Part shown: one piece after another, positions 1-6,672 of the stretch | How positions within the stretch are numbered: position 1 is the stretch's first letter | Layout: each line of letters starts with the position of its first letter | Assembly (NCBI GenBank): GCA_003488105.1 | Contig: DNMS01000384.1 | Location: forward strand, 1-16,062 | DNA: 16,062 nucleotides | Origin: Rhodospirillaceae bacterium | GTDB lineage: Bacteria; Pseudomonadota; Alphaproteobacteria; Rhodospirillales_A; Casp-alpha2 | Direction of reading: 5' to 3' | Notes under the pieces: generated by a model | Seen by the model: the letters and a program-made list of their open reading frames with translations, nothing else | Told to the model about the DNA's origin: nothing | Database searches by the model: none | Position numbers and translations under genes: made by a program

Positions 1-880
1 TGACCTGATCGGACAACAGGGCGAACTCGATGGCCTCGTCATCCAGGCCCTCGCCCAGATCGAAATTGAACAGGTCCGCCGACTTGGACATCCAAATCTG
101 GTTGGGCAGGTCACGCGACCCGCCGATCACCGTGCGATCCTGGTGGAAAGTTACGGTCGCCGGATATCCCCGGACGGGGGAAAACGATTGTTCCTCCCAG
201 TCCTTGGTGGCGTTCGCATTGGCCAGGGTTTCCTTGACCGTTGCCGTTGCCGAGGTCGCGGAGGAGACGGCGGTGATTTCGATTTCCTTGTTGGCGATGC
301 GGAACCGCGTACCGACATGGCCGGCGTCGAACACGGGGGCCGAGGCGGTGACCGTGATGGTGCCACTGGTTCCCGTAGGGTTCAGGGTAACATCCGCCGC
401 CGAGAACTTGTGGTGTGGTTGATGGATTCGGCTGTTCGTTTCGGCAAAAACCCAATCCGCAATCTGCCAGTCTGCATGCGATGTGCGGGTGATCTTCTTG
501 GGTGCCGTGTCTGGATGGACGACCAACAAAGTATCCGCGCTCTGCACCCAGGCCAGCTTGGCGATCTGCGCTTCGATCCAGGGTGCGGCGATGGTCGCGG
601 TCTTGACACCGTCCGTATAGACGTCGATCTGAAGATGGGAAAAGCACAGCAGGTATGTCTGCTCTGTGTTGAACTCGAAGGCGATCAAGCGCCCGGGGCC
701 CGGCGCCATGTCGACAAAGCGCGTACCAGCGCGGCGGGTGACGCCGCCGGTCGGCTGGATCACCACGTTGCGTAGTTTCGCGGCCCCATTGGCGTAGGAC
801 CGTAGATCGCTACGCCCGAGCAGGCGGGCCGAAACTTCACCGGCGGTGAAGTTGGATTTATGTGTGGTCAGGCGGGGCAT
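1..880 (-). CDS. Tail tubular protein B-like (tail nozzle) protein, C-terminus outside window
   Basis: This frame is open from an ATG at 880 down to the window edge, giving 293 N-terminal residues. It starts MPRLTTHKSNFTAGEVSARL and carries the motif NVVIQPTGGVTRRAGTRFV, which is typical of podoviral tail nozzle proteins of the T7 gp12 type. The rest is beta-rich, with many T, V and A residues, as expected for a nozzle subunit. The start codon overlaps the stop of the upstream TTPA-like gene in a TGATG, so translation is probably coupled. In T7-like phages this protein forms the distal tail tube below the TTPA ring. The family call rests on the N-terminal motif and on position after capsid and TTPA. 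The product is truncated only by the window boundary. Confidence 0.76.
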   Translation of the reverse strand, partial: MPRLTTHKSNFTAGEVSARLLGRSDLRSYANGAAKLRNVVIQPTGGVTRRAGTRFVDMAPGPGRLIAFEFNTEQTYLLCFSHLQIDVYTDGVKTATIAAPWIEAQIAKLAWVQSADTLLVVHPDTAPKKITRTSHADWQIADWVFAETNSRIHQPHHKFSAADVTLNPTGTSGTITVTASAPVFDAGHVGTRFRIANKEIEITAVSSATSATATVKETLANANATKDWEEQSFSPVRGYPATVTFHQDRTVIGGSRDLPNQIWMSKSADLFNFDLGEGLDDEAIEFALLSDQV

Positions 881-1449
881 CAGGCGCGTACCTCCACCAG
901 CGAAAAATCGTCGATCCGTCCCGGTGTTTCCTGTTGGGCGTCGATGGTCTTGGCGCGCTGGAATTCCTGATCGGCGAGGCGGTGCAAGGCCTCGGCCCGT
1001 GACGTGCTTTCCGTCAACGGGATGCAGAACTCGGCGGCCAGGCGGGTGATCAGGGCCTGATCGAAGAACGGTGGAAAATCAATCTCGGCCGGGCGGAAGA
1101 TATAGGTCATGACCACGTCGTCAGTGTTGGCGTGCAGGCGCCGTTCGGCAATCCGATATTCCAGGCCGTGTCCGCGGGCGTTGCCGCCGGCCGACAGGGC
1201 GCGCAAGAAATTGGCCGGCAGCTGGAACGCCTTTGCGTAATCGGCGACCGGCTCCGCCGCCAGGACGGGCAGACGCTGCTGCGCCGTCGCGAAGCTCCAG
1301 GGATGGGCGGACAAGAGGGCGTCGCGTATGGAGGGATACAGGTTGGCCGCAATCTCGGCCTCGGCCGTGCCTTCGTCGAACGAGGTGATGGTGGTGCCGC
1401 CCAGTTTCAATAAGGCGCGGGAGCAAAGGGCGATCTGACTTAGGGCCAT
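880..1449 (-). CDS. Tail tubular protein A-like head-tail connector protein
   Basis: The product has 189 residues, beginning MALSQIALCSRALLKLGG and including HPWSFATAQQRLPVLA. This N-terminal pattern is characteristic of short-tail adaptor proteins (T7 gp11-like), where a helical N-terminal part is followed by a beta-rich part. The predicted role is to form the ring between portal and nozzle in the virion. The start ATG at 1449 has a GGAG ribosome binding site eight bases upstream. The gene follows the capsid pair after about 100 bp that contain a strong hairpin, and it overlaps the next gene by one base. Its length matches the usual size for the family, about 190 residues. No catalytic motif is expected or seen. 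Confidence 0.76.
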   Translation of the reverse strand: MALSQIALCSRALLKLGGTTITSFDEGTAEAEIAANLYPSIRDALLSAHPWSFATAQQRLPVLAAEPVADYAKAFQLPANFLRALSAGGNARGHGLEYRIAERRLHANTDDVVMTYIFRPAEIDFPPFFDQALITRLAAEFCIPLTESTSRAEALHRLADQEFQRAKTIDAQQETPGRIDDFSLVEVRA

Positions 1450-1493
1450 GGCGAGGTCTCCGGTGAGGGGTCGGGGAAAGGAACAAGCGCAAA

Positions 1494-1523
1494 GGGGCGC
1501 CCCGGCTGATGCCGGGGCGCCCC
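1494..1523 (-). terminator. Perfect 13-bp GC-rich hairpin between capsid pair and tail genes
   Basis: The arm GGGGCGCCCCGGC (1494-1506) pairs perfectly with 1511-1523 around the 4-base loop at 1507-1510. On the minus-strand transcript the stem is followed by TTTGCGCTTGTT, which is only weakly T-rich. It lies 3' of the 89-residue capsid-associated gene and 5' of the TTPA-like gene. That position fits a partial terminator or an RNA processing/stability element that keeps capsid mRNA above tail mRNA, as T7 does after its capsid gene. The structure is seen directly; the function is inferred. Confidence 0.6.
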
Positions 1524-1548
1524 CAAGGCGTGACGAGATGGCGGCGGA

Positions 1549-1818
1549 CTAGTCCGTGTCCGTGCCGCCGACCGCGGTCAGGTCGTCGACGTCGACGATG
1601 CCGCCCGTGTTGGCGCTGACCAGGAACAGGCCGGCGCCGGGCGTGCCGTCGGTATCGACATTGGCCACCAGGATGTCACCGGTCCGCAGCATGTGAGCCG
1701 CGTCGTTGAAGTAACCGGCGCTGTCCACGACGGCGGCGACGTCAACCGTGGTGTAGTGCCACAGGGTGAATCCGTTGGCGTAGCTGAGAACGCTCAGGTC
1801 TTTCGAAACGAATGCCAT
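1549..1818 (-). CDS. Small capsid-associated (decoration-like) phage protein
   Basis: The product is 89 residues, starting MAFVSKDLSVLSYANGFTLW and continuing HYTT. It resembles a small conserved protein often found directly after the capsid gene in alphaproteobacterial prophages and phages, but no tested function is known to me. It is beta-rich and acidic, with DVD, DVDD and TDTD stretches towards the C-terminus. It has no Cys, signal peptide or membrane segment. The ATG at 1818 has a strong AGGAGG site and lies nine bases after the capsid stop, so both are likely expressed from one mRNA at high level. A head decoration or head-fibre role is inferred from position and size only. Confidence 0.72.
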   Translation of the reverse strand: MAFVSKDLSVLSYANGFTLWHYTTVDVAAVVDSAGYFNDAAHMLRTGDILVANVDTDGTPGAGLFLVSANTGGIVDVDDLTAVGGTDTD

Positions 1819-1827
1819 GGTCGCCTC

Positions 1828-2646
1828 CTAGCTTTCCAGGCAGCGCAGGGACACCACGCCCGACGGATCGATCAGGCAGGCCCCCTGGCTCATCATGTTG
1901 TTGACGAAGTTGGATGCGCGGTCGCCGTGCCAGGTGATATCGGTCTTGACATCCTTACCCACGGCGTGGCCGACGGCGCTTTTGTGGTACCAGTAGCAGA
2001 ACCGCACACCGGTGGTTTTGGTCAGGCCCGAATGGGGAATCCACAAGGTGCCCAGCCAGCGCTTGGCCTGGATGCCGCGCCATGGCAGGTCGTCGGAGCC
2101 GACGAAGTCCATGTCCGAGAACTCGGGAATTTTCAGAAGGTCCGTCCACTGCTTCCAGCCGATGACAGCGAAGCGGTCGCCGTCGTCGGGAACGTCGGCG
2201 TCGCCCAACATTTCGAAGGCGGTCAGCACCTTCGTCTTGGTCAGGCCGTCGGACCCGTCGCCGGAATAGTTGGTGGACGTGTCCAACTGTCCGACGATCA
2301 GTTCGTCCGTCTTGCGGCCCAACGCATTGGCACCGGCTCGGGCGATGATCTGGCGTTCGTTGATGTTGGTCTTGATCTCGTCAAGCTCGTCCACCCAGTC
2401 GCCGGCGTAATAGTCCTGCAACTGACATTCGACGGGCGTGTGATCCAGGTTCATGACCGGAACCATGCCGTGGCGGGCCTTGGTCGAGGCCGTGCCTTTT
2501 CCGACCTTCTGGAAAGTGGTGGACGATCCTTGGATATCGTTCTTGGAACGCACCGTGTTGCGCAGCTTGGAGCCGACGCGCTGGTATTCCAAGTGCACGT
2601 CCGTCTGGAAGTGCTTGATGAAGGATTGTGCGATATGTGTCGACAT
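1828..2646 (-). CDS. Phage major capsid protein
   Basis: The product has 272 residues. Characteristic stretches include YYAGDWVDELDEIKTNINER, then RAGANALGRKTDELIVGQLD, DDGDRFAVIGWKQWTDLL and a WLGTLWIPHSGL segment. These match the podovirus-type capsid family in which a core helix is followed by a GDRFAVIG strand; an HK97-like fold is expected. The start chosen is the ATG at 2646 (MSTHIAQSFIKHF), preceded by GGAG at a normal distance. An in-frame ATG at 2727 would add 27 residues of non-capsid character without a ribosome binding site. The C-terminus CLES and one other Cys are the only cysteines of note. No scaffold or portal gene lies directly upstream, which is unusual for this gene order. 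Confidence 0.82.
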   Translation of the reverse strand: MSTHIAQSFIKHFQTDVHLEYQRVGSKLRNTVRSKNDIQGSSTTFQKVGKGTASTKARHGMVPVMNLDHTPVECQLQDYYAGDWVDELDEIKTNINERQIIARAGANALGRKTDELIVGQLDTSTNYSGDGSDGLTKTKVLTAFEMLGDADVPDDGDRFAVIGWKQWTDLLKIPEFSDMDFVGSDDLPWRGIQAKRWLGTLWIPHSGLTKTTGVRFCYWYHKSAVGHAVGKDVKTDITWHGDRASNFVNNMMSQGACLIDPSGVVSLRCLES

Positions 2647-2756
2647 GCGTGTTCTCCGGAAATCCGGACTCCTTTGTCGTGTCGCGTTGAAGGGAAGGAC
2701 GCCGGTCCTGGCGGTTGTGGCGGGCATGTGAATGGGCTCGCCGCCGCGGGGGCGTC

Positions 2757-2785
2757 GGGATAAATCCGGGCCATCGGCGCTTCAA
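2757..2785 (-). promoter_or_regulatory. Weak candidate promoter upstream of the capsid gene
   Basis: On the minus strand, TTGAAG (2780-2785) is followed after 17 bases by TATCCC (2757-2762), about 110 bp upstream of the capsid ATG. The -10 match is poor. The 2647-2860 interval has no convincing gene. It also holds two self-complementary TCCGGA hexamers (2655-2660, 2663-2668), and the second-read copy touches the capsid ribosome binding site. Confidence 0.22.
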
Positions 2786-2837
2786 TGTGGGAAGCGGCCC
2801 CCTGGGTTGTCCGGGATGGGGAGGTGGGGAGTGGTCG

Positions 2838-2858
2838 GTGAGCGGCGGAGCCGCGCAC
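2838..2858 (-). terminator. Hairpin immediately after the secreted-protein gene
   Basis: The arm GTGAGCGGC (2838-2846) pairs with GCCGCGCAC (2850-2858) with a single A-G mismatch and a three-base loop. It starts two bases beyond the TAA of the 121-residue gene in the minus direction. There is no clear T tract, so this is only a possible terminator. Confidence 0.35.
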
Positions 2859-2860
2859 CC

Positions 2861-3226
2861 TTATTTAAGATATTTGGCGCAATCTTTGCGGAGGATGTCC
2901 AACAGGACGGCGACGACGGGCGTGTCCGGCTGGGCCTGCTTCACGAAATGCATCATCGGCGCACTAAAGATCATGCCGCCGTGAACGTTCACACCCTCAA
3001 GGCATTTCGATACGCTCGCTCCGATGGCGTCGGCCGGACGAATGTAGGCGACCGCATCTGCAAGGCCGATCAAATACTGGACTTGATCGTAAGGAGACCG
3101 TTCTTCTAGGAAGCTTTTCCGGTCAACAATTTGGTGCGGCCTGAACGTGTCGTTGGCATGTGTGAAACCCACGGTCGACCCTGCGCCGATAAGTATGCCG
3201 ACGATGATCCAAGCGATAACCTTCAT
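2861..3226 (-). CDS. Small exported or membrane-anchored protein, possibly Rap1a/Tai immunity-like
   Basis: The start chosen is the ATG at 3226 because AAGGAGG lies just upstream; the open frame reaches back to 3262, but that start lacks such a site. The product is 121 residues. Residues 4-20 are hydrophobic and are followed by THA at 22-24, a plausible signal peptidase site. The mature part contains DQVQYLIGLADAVAYIRP, then C75, and ends with VVAVLLDILRKDCAKYLK (C116). Two cysteines in a small exported protein suggest a disulfide. The pattern of a YxxGxADA helix, a mid Cys and a C-terminal helix with Cys recalls Rap1a/Tai immunity-type proteins, but this is a remote resemblance that I did not test. 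It has its own promoter candidate and a following hairpin, as expected for a phage moron. Confidence 0.7.
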   Translation of the reverse strand: MKVIAWIIVGILIGAGSTVGFTHANDTFRPHQIVDRKSFLEERSPYDQVQYLIGLADAVAYIRPADAIGASVSKCLEGVNVHGGMIFSAPMMHFVKQAQPDTPVVAVLLDILRKDCAKYLK

Positions 3227-3279
3227 GCGCGCCTCCTTGTCGCCCGTGTCGCATGACAGCATGAGCGCTTAATGGAAAA

Positions 3280-3308
3280 AGTATAAACGCCTGTCATTCT
3301 ACTGAGAA
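3280..3308 (-). promoter_or_regulatory. Candidate sigma-70 promoter for the 121-residue gene
   Basis: On the minus strand, TTCTCA (3303-3308; four of six consensus bases) is followed by a 17-base spacer and TATACT (3280-3285; five of six). It lies in a locally AT-rich 3263-3338 gap, about 54 bp upstream of the AAGGAGG-led ATG at 3226. This is the best promoter match I found in the window. Confidence 0.45.
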
Positions 3309-3338
3309 GCGAGTGTGTCTCAGATATCCATCCCACAG

Positions 3339-4178
3339 TCATTTGGGCATGTGTGATAAAATCGCGTTTATTTCAGCATCCCAATCGGCGATTTCCCGGC
3401 GTAGCGATTGAAGTTCTTTTTGCTTCTCATCTGCGGCGCTCATCGCGGCTTCGTAGGTTTCGTACGCTGCGCCAAGGCCGGGTGACGCCGGGCGCCCCCT
3501 TTTTGTAACAAGTGTGGCGCCTAGCTGGATGGCGGCTTTTGCCGCTTCCTTGCCCACGCGGCTCCAGGCGTTGTTGGCTGTGTTCCTGGCGGCGTTGAAC
3601 TCTGCTTCCTTCCGGGCCGCGCGTTCGACGGCGGCACGCCGGTTGCGGCTGGCGGCGTCAAGTTCGGCCTGCAAGCGGTCGAAATCCGGGAGCGCGGGTT
3701 GCGCCGTCACATCGGAACGCGTCTCACTCTTCATGGGGCCGCCAACTACGGGACCGTCAGGCTGATGCGCACCGGGTGTATCCTGCCTGGCTGGTGCGGG
3801 GGCAATATTCCTTGAAGCTCTGTTTCCCAGCAGATCAAGGCTATTCGCGGCAATGGCCTCAAATTCCTGATCTGCGGTTGTCTCGAACCAGTTTGTCGCC
3901 AGATTGATGAGAAGATCGCGTTCCTTATCCTCAAGGACTGCGCCATGGCGGCGCAATCGTTCAGAGAATGCCTTCTGGTCGGCAATTCCGCGCGTTTTCA
4001 GCGCGTTTTCCAGAAGGTCGGCTTTTTGCTTGTCGATCTTGACGCCCTGGATATCGGCGTTGCCGGATCGGTCGCGCTGAAACCTGCCCGGGCCGGATGC
4101 CGCGACATGCCGGAACTCACTGGCGACGAGGACGGGATTGAGCCGCCAGGCTGGTGTTCCGAGGAAGGTCGGGCGCAT
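3339..4178 (-). CDS. Coiled-coil protein of unknown function
   Basis: I do not recognise this protein. The second of two ATGs (4178) is preferred because AAAGGA sits eight bases upstream of it, versus two for the one at 4184. The product is 279 residues. Roughly residues 45-115 are helical and charged (QKADLLENAL, RDLLINLATNWFETTADQEF). Residues 125-160 are a Pro-rich linker (APAPARQDTPGAHQPDGP). After the linker come heptad-like helices from about 165 (FDRLQAELDAASRNRRAAVE) and again in the last 50 residues (ADEKQKELQSLRREIADWDA), with an Ala/Gly-rich helix between. No signal peptide, Cys cluster or enzyme motif is evident. It is divergent from the plus-strand gene at 4394 and upstream of the moron-like gene. 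A structural role or an effector-type role are both open. Confidence 0.65.
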   Translation of the reverse strand: MRPTFLGTPAWRLNPVLVASEFRHVAASGPGRFQRDRSGNADIQGVKIDKQKADLLENALKTRGIADQKAFSERLRRHGAVLEDKERDLLINLATNWFETTADQEFEAIAANSLDLLGNRASRNIAPAPARQDTPGAHQPDGPVVGGPMKSETRSDVTAQPALPDFDRLQAELDAASRNRRAAVERAARKEAEFNAARNTANNAWSRVGKEAAKAAIQLGATLVTKRGRPASPGLGAAYETYEAAMSAADEKQKELQSLRREIADWDAEINAILSHMPK

Positions 4179-4243
4179 GAGCATTGTCCTTTGTTCGCAG
4201 GTTTTCGGGCTAAACGGGCAAATGTCTTGCTGTTTCGGATGAA

Positions 4244-4260
4244 ACTGGCCGAAGGCCGGT
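4244..4260. other. Small hairpin in divergent intergenic region
   Basis: ACTGGCC (4244-4250) and GGCCGGT (4254-4260) form a seven-base stem with one G-T wobble and a GAA loop. It lies in the 4179-4393 region between divergent genes. No T tract follows on either strand beyond TTTC on the minus side. It could be an operator or an mRNA leader element; nothing decides this. Confidence 0.25.
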
Positions 4261-4270
4261 TACGCGGGCA

Positions 4271-4298
4271 TTCACAAGTCCTTGGCGCGGTTTAGAAA
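4271..4298 (+). promoter_or_regulatory. Candidate promoter for the MBL-DHH gene
   Basis: TTCACA (4271-4276) is followed by 16 bases and TAGAAA (4293-4298), in an AT-richer part of the 215-bp divergent intergenic region. Transcription from here would leave a leader of about 90 bases before the GTG at 4394. The match is moderate and the assignment tentative. Confidence 0.3.
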
Positions 4299-4393
4299 AA
4301 TCTTCTATTGTTGGGGCTGGGAAGCGATAAGAAACCAAGAGTGCTCAAGAGGAAGGCCACTTGAACCAAGTCCAACGACAGGGGTTGTCATAA

Positions 4394-6238
4394 GTGCGTT
4401 CAGAAGTGGTGTTCCGAGACGGAACGCAGTCCTGGCTGATCTTCGGTCAGGACAGCGGTAAGCCGCCCGATCTGGTTGATTCAAACCAGGTGGTCGTGCG
4501 TGCGGGCAACGAGGCCGTGCTGATCGATCCCGGCGGCGTCGAGATTTTCCCCGCCGTGTTCGACGGCATCGAACGCGAGGTGCCGCTTGCCGACATCAAA
4601 CACGTCATCCTGACCCACGAAGATCCGGACGCGGGGTCGTCGCTGCCGTTGTGGCGCGAAGTCTGCGTCGACGAACTGAAGGTCCATGTGCCTTGGCTGT
4701 GGCTGGGCTATGTCACCCATTACGACCGCGAGGCCGATTTCGTCGCGGTACCTGACGAGGGCATGGAAATCCGTTTCGGCGAGGGTGGCCGGCTGCAATT
4801 GATCCCCGCCCACTACCTGCATTCGCCGGGCAATTTCTCGGTCTTCGATCCTGCGGCCAAGGTGCTGTTCTCCGGCGACATCGGTGGCGCCCTGGTGCCG
4901 CCCGACGACCGCGACGGGTTCACCGTGCGTGACTTCGACCGGCACGTCCAATATCTGACCGGGTTCCATCAGCGCTGGATGGGCTCGCCCGCCGCGCGCG
5001 ACGATTGGATTCGCCGCGTGCGCGACCTGGGGCCCGAAATCATTGTGCCGCAGCGCGGACTGGTGTTTACCGGCGCCAATGTCGGCCGCTTTCTCAACTG
5101 GTTCGAGAGCTTGGAAATTGGCCTTGCCGTCAAGGGCGGCACACCGCAGCGGCTGTCTGCGCCGCCGGCGCCCGAGCCCGCCGGTGAACCTGCCGCGGAT
5201 AGTACCCCGCCCGCGCCGGAGCCGAAGCCCGAGGTCAAGAAAGGGGCGAAGCCCGACGAATCTCCGATCATGGGTGCGGGGAAACCGCTTGCACGCGCGT
5301 TGAAGGAAAGCGGGCGGCAGTTTCGCCTGATCACCCGCAGCGACTTCGACGGTCTGGTTTGCGCCGTACTGTTCGAGGAAATGGAGCTGATCGACGACAT
5401 TTTGTTCGTCCATCCGCGCCAGATGCAGTACGGCGAGGTCGACCTTACCGACAACGACATTTCGACCAACGTGCCGCTCGATGAGCGGGTCTATCTCGCC
5501 TTCGACCACCATCTGAGCGAGATGGAGCGCGTCGGCGGCAAGAAGGACAATCATGTCATCGACCCGACGGCGCCGTCGGCGGCGCGTGTGGTCTACAACT
5601 ACTTCGGCGGGGAAGAAGGCTTCCCCTACGTGTCCGGCGAACTGATGGACGCCGTCGATCAGGCGGATTCGGCGCAGTACGAAATGGACGATGTGCTCAA
5701 CCCCCAGGGCTGGGCGCTGCTCAACTTCATCATGGACCCGCGCACGGGCCTGGGCCGCTTCCGCGGGTTCCGCATTCCCAACTACGAACTGATGATGGGC
5801 CTGATCGAGGACTGCCGGAACTTCACCATCGAGGAAATCCTGGAACTTCCCGACGTCAAGGAACGCATCGACCTGTACAACGAACACCGGCCCAAGTTCG
5901 AGGAACAGCTGCGGCGCTGCACCACCATGCACGACAAGCTCGCCGTCATCGACATGCGCAAGGAAACGGACATCTATTGCGGCAATCGGTTCCTGATCTA
6001 TGCCCTGTTCCCGGAATGCAACATCTCCATGCATGTGGTCATGGGAAAACAGGACAAGAACACCGTGTTCGCCGTCGGAAAGTCGATCTTCGACCGATCC
6101 TCGCCGGTCAACGTGGGCGAACTGATGTTGCGTTTCGGCGGCGGCGGCCACCGCGCCGCCGGCACCTGTCAGGCGGACAATCCGATCGCCGAGGAAACCA
6201 TGGCTGAGCTGATCCACCGGATGTCGACGGCCACGTAA
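4394..6238 (+). CDS. Metallo-beta-lactamase (ODP-like) / DHH-DHHA1 phosphoesterase fusion protein
   Basis: The product is 614 residues and starts at GTG (4394) behind AGGGG. Residues 1-250 resemble the oxygen-binding di-iron (ODP/FprA-type) metallo-beta-lactamase family, with THEDPD (H75, D77, D79), LHSPGN (H143) and FSGDIGG (D162). The usual final ligand in a PQHG context reads PQRG here (R221). Residues 250-295 are a Pro/Ala-rich linker. Residues 305-614 form a DHH phosphoesterase: RSDFDG (D317, D319), FDHH (371-373), D422/D425, and the C-terminal DHHA1 motif FGGGGHRAAGTC (H586). DHH enzymes hydrolyse phosphodiester or phosphoanhydride bonds with Mn2+. It is cytoplasmic, with no signal peptide. 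It is the only plus-strand gene and looks bacterial rather than viral. It is convergent with the 127-residue gene, with 13 bp between the stops. The substrate is unknown; 'exopolyphosphatase-like' labels for such genes are unproven. Confidence 0.9.
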   Translation: MRSEVVFRDGTQSWLIFGQDSGKPPDLVDSNQVVVRAGNEAVLIDPGGVEIFPAVFDGIEREVPLADIKHVILTHEDPDAGSSLPLWREVCVDELKVHVPWLWLGYVTHYDREADFVAVPDEGMEIRFGEGGRLQLIPAHYLHSPGNFSVFDPAAKVLFSGDIGGALVPPDDRDGFTVRDFDRHVQYLTGFHQRWMGSPAARDDWIRRVRDLGPEIIVPQRGLVFTGANVGRFLNWFESLEIGLAVKGGTPQRLSAPPAPEPAGEPAADSTPPAPEPKPEVKKGAKPDESPIMGAGKPLARALKESGRQFRLITRSDFDGLVCAVLFEEMELIDDILFVHPRQMQYGEVDLTDNDISTNVPLDERVYLAFDHHLSEMERVGGKKDNHVIDPTAPSAARVVYNYFGGEEGFPYVSGELMDAVDQADSAQYEMDDVLNPQGWALLNFIMDPRTGLGRFRGFRIPNYELMMGLIEDCRNFTIEEILELPDVKERIDLYNEHRPKFEEQLRRCTTMHDKLAVIDMRKETDIYCGNRFLIYALFPECNISMHVVMGKQDKNTVFAVGKSIFDRSSPVNVGELMLRFGGGGHRAAGTCQADNPIAEETMAELIHRMSTAT

Positions 6239-6251
6239 CGGCCCTTTTCTC

Positions 6252-6635
6252 CTAGGGTGCCAGCCGCCCGGTCATCAGATACCAGGCCATGGCGGCGGCG
6301 GCGCCGGTCAGCGCCAGAAGGGCCGCGAACAATCCCCGGATCAAGCCCGAGCGCAGCGCCGCGAAGCCCTCCAGAACCTGCACCTGATTTTCCGTGATGC
6401 GATCCTGGGTCTGGTCAACCCGGTCGTGCAGGCGGGCGCGGGCATCGCGGGTCTGGGCCATGAAGGCGCGCAGTTCCTGTCCCATGCGGTCGAACGATTG
6501 GGCGGCCTCGCGCGACCGCTCCACGCATTGCCGTTCGTGAGCGATGATGGCCTGACGTGCAAGACTTGCCTCGCGCAGAGCCTCGTTGGCGGTATGCAGG
6601 GCGCGGGTATCTGTGGTGTCGGCAGTGGAAGGCAT
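6252..6635 (-). CDS. Tail-anchored coiled-coil protein (XhlA-like topology)
   Basis: The product is 127 residues. Residues 12-90 are charged and helical with heptad character (NEALREASLARQAI, ARARLHDRVDQTQDRI, NQVQVLEGF). Residues 98-120 form one hydrophobic membrane segment (LIRGLFAALLALTGAAAAMA). There is a single Cys at about residue 37. A cytoplasmic coiled coil with a C-terminal anchor is the topology of XhlA-type holin-associated proteins and of some phage inner-membrane accessory proteins, but no motif confirms either. The ATG at 6635 has only a weak AGGGA site. It follows the CPBP protease gene by 36 bases and probably shares its mRNA. Confidence 0.68.
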   Translation of the reverse strand: MPSTADTTDTRALHTANEALREASLARQAIIAHERQCVERSREAAQSFDRMGQELRAFMAQTRDARARLHDRVDQTQDRITENQVQVLEGFAALRSGLIRGLFAALLALTGAAAAMAWYLMTGRLAP

Positions 6636-6657
6636 GCGGGTCAGTCCCTAACAATTC

Positions 6658-6672
6658 ACGCCGAACCGGCGT
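6658..6672 (-). other. Short hairpin at the end of the CPBP gene
   Basis: ACGCCG (6658-6663) pairs with CGGCGT (6667-6672) around an AAC loop, overlapping the CPBP stop codon. On the minus transcript GAATTGTT follows. It is a weak terminator or spacer hairpin before the 127-residue gene. Confidence 0.3.

Noticed and set aside
2647..2727. Upstream ATG extending the capsid protein by 27 residues
   Set aside because: It has no ribosome site and the added residues do not look like capsid sequence, whereas the ATG at 2646 has GGAG in place.
1693..2763. Plus-strand open frame of 356 codons over the capsid genes
   Set aside because: It covers the capsid and partner genes on the opposite strand and has no motif or ribosome site of its own.
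4179..4393. tRNA or attachment site in the divergent intergenic region
   Set aside because: No cloverleaf, CCA end or duplicated core sequence could be found by eye; only a short hairpin and a promoter-like pair are visible.
4481..6217. Long minus-strand open frame of 578 codons opposite the MBL-DHH gene
   Set aside because: It is antisense to a gene with clear catalytic motifs. The translation is rich in H, R, V and D with no recognisable domain, as expected for an antisense frame in high-GC DNA.
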